This document shows, one piece after another, positions 4,684 to 5,505 of a DNA stretch of 5,505 nucleotides. Under the pieces are notes generated by a model. It saw only the letters and a program-made list of their open reading frames with translations, had not been told where the DNA came from and did no database searches. Position 1 is the first letter of the stretch. Each line of letters starts with the position of its first letter. Location of the stretch: NCBI GenBank assembly GCA_025963265.1, contig JAOPUY010000073.1, positions 1 to 5,505 of the forward strand, given 5' to 3'. The position numbers and the translations under genes are program-made. This stretch comes from Frankiales bacterium (GTDB lineage Bacteria > Actinomycetota > Actinomycetes > Mycobacteriales > Jatrophihabitantaceae).

Positions 4684-5505
4684 GTGAACGGACTTCCGGA
4701 CGGCCCGAGCGAACGGGTGATCTGGATGAGCGGGCTACCCGTGGCCGACGACCTGCTACGACCCGAGCTGGTGTCGACTTCGCTGGCGTTGGGTTACCGA
4801 AATCTCGCTCCGAGTCTGGCGTTATTGCCGCCGGACAAGGCTGCGCTAACCCAGCTACGGAGGCGGGCCGCCGACCAGGGCATCCGCATCGCGATCTTGG
4901 ATGGCGTCGCGTCGTGGCTGCCGCTGAGTGGGACTCGCTTCAGCTCGGCGGCCTCCTTCGAACGCGTCGCGGATGTCGCCGCTGAACTCGGTGCACACGC
5001 GGTCAGCCTGCTGCCGGTGCGGGTTGACCTCCCAGCTGCGCAGCTGATCGATTGCTTCGGTCGCGCCTGCGACGTGCTGTCAGCCTCGGGAACGGTGGCT
5101 CAGATCGAGTTCTCGCCACTCGGGGGAATTCCTGATCTTGCGGCTGCTTGGCGAATAGTGCAGGCCGCCGACCGCTCCAACGGCGGATTGGTGCTCGACA
5201 CGTGGCATTTCTATCGCGGTGACCCCGACCTCTCGCTACTGAGCAGCATCCCGGGGGAGCGAATCACGTCCGTGCAAATCTCGGATGCGGCGAAGGAGCC
5301 CAACGGGTCGCTGTGGCAGGACACCCTGCACCATCGGATGCTGCCGGGCGTCGGTGATATTCCGTTGCCGGCCATCATCGAAGTTCTCCGCGGCATCAAC
5401 GGACTGAATTGGGTCGGTCCGGAGATCCTCTCCGAAGCGCTCGATCGACTACCACTGGACCAGCGGCTGCGAACCGCCGTCGAGGCCATCGAGCAGCTGC
5501 TCTGA
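4684..5505 (+). CDS. Sugar phosphate isomerase/epimerase-like TIM-barrel protein
   Basis: A 273-residue cytoplasmic protein of the xylose-isomerase-like TIM-barrel (AP endonuclease 2) superfamily. Members are metal-dependent isomerases, epimerases or dehydratases acting on sugars and related polyols; the substrate here cannot be told. Expected active-site positions are present: Glu142 in IEFSPLGG, Asp172 and His175 in LVLDTWHFYRGD, Gln198 in SVQISDA, His217 and Arg218 in HHRMLPGVGDIPL, and Glu247 in WVGPEILS. These match the usual metal-ligand and substrate-binding motifs in order and spacing. The length is normal and the TGA is the last codon of the window, so the gene is complete. The GTG at 4684 is the longest plausible start, but no good Shine-Dalgarno precedes it. 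GTG 4717 or ATG 4726 (MSGLPVADD) may be the true start, and the first 14 residues lie outside the barrel. No neighbouring sugar-catabolism gene is in view to name the pathway. Confidence 0.9.
   Translation: MNGLPDGPSERVIWMSGLPVADDLLRPELVSTSLALGYRNLAPSLALLPPDKAALTQLRRRAADQGIRIAILDGVASWLPLSGTRFSSAASFERVADVAAELGAHAVSLLPVRVDLPAAQLIDCFGRACDVLSASGTVAQIEFSPLGGIPDLAAAWRIVQAADRSNGGLVLDTWHFYRGDPDLSLLSSIPGERITSVQISDAAKEPNGSLWQDTLHHRMLPGVGDIPLPAIIEVLRGINGLNWVGPEILSEALDRLPLDQRLRTAVEAIEQLL

Overview
The window is high-GC DNA with strongly G/C-biased third codon positions, GTG starts, a PhoU of the mycobacterial PhoY type and a secreted actinobacterial-style lytic transglycosylase. It is best read as a chromosomal stretch of a free-living actinobacterium; the genus cannot be fixed from the sequence. 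No tRNA, rRNA, CRISPR array, insertion sequence or phage gene was recognised.

Layout. Positions 132-362 (minus) encode a 76-residue protein resembling the DUF4177 type. Behind it, at about 464-583 (minus), lies the decayed remnant of a DedA/SNARE-associated membrane protein gene with an in-frame stop. The rest of 363-829 carries no gene I can support. Positions 830-1366 (plus) encode a 178-residue multi-pass membrane protein of unknown function. A long 5' region follows, with a promoter-like TTGACA (1473) and a 56-nt imperfect hairpin (1547-1602). It leads into a secreted protein (1624-2703) made of a signal peptide, two tandem about 94-residue repeats and a C-terminal SLT-type transglycosylase domain. 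This gene converges on a lipoprotein gene (2735-3214, minus). The two share a 17-bp perfect-stem terminator at 2720-2766 that overlaps the lipoprotein stop codon. The lipoprotein gene diverges from phoU (3421-4083, plus) across about 206 bp that holds two overlapping, mutually exclusive hairpins. A 14-bp GC hairpin (4161-4199) ends phoU. About 480 bp without a recognisable gene follows, including a nested hairpin at 4529-4587. The last gene, a TIM-barrel sugar phosphate isomerase/epimerase-like protein (4684-5505), ends exactly at the window edge.

How the genes relate. Most sit as single transcription units, with no operon-like tight spacing. The transglycosylase and the lipoprotein both act outside the membrane but face each other, so they are not co-transcribed. 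phoU has no pst transporter gene beside it here, as is common for actinobacterial phoY genes. I see no coherent multi-gene system. The most interesting signals are the two structured leader candidates (before the transglycosylase and before the isomerase) and the DedA remnant.
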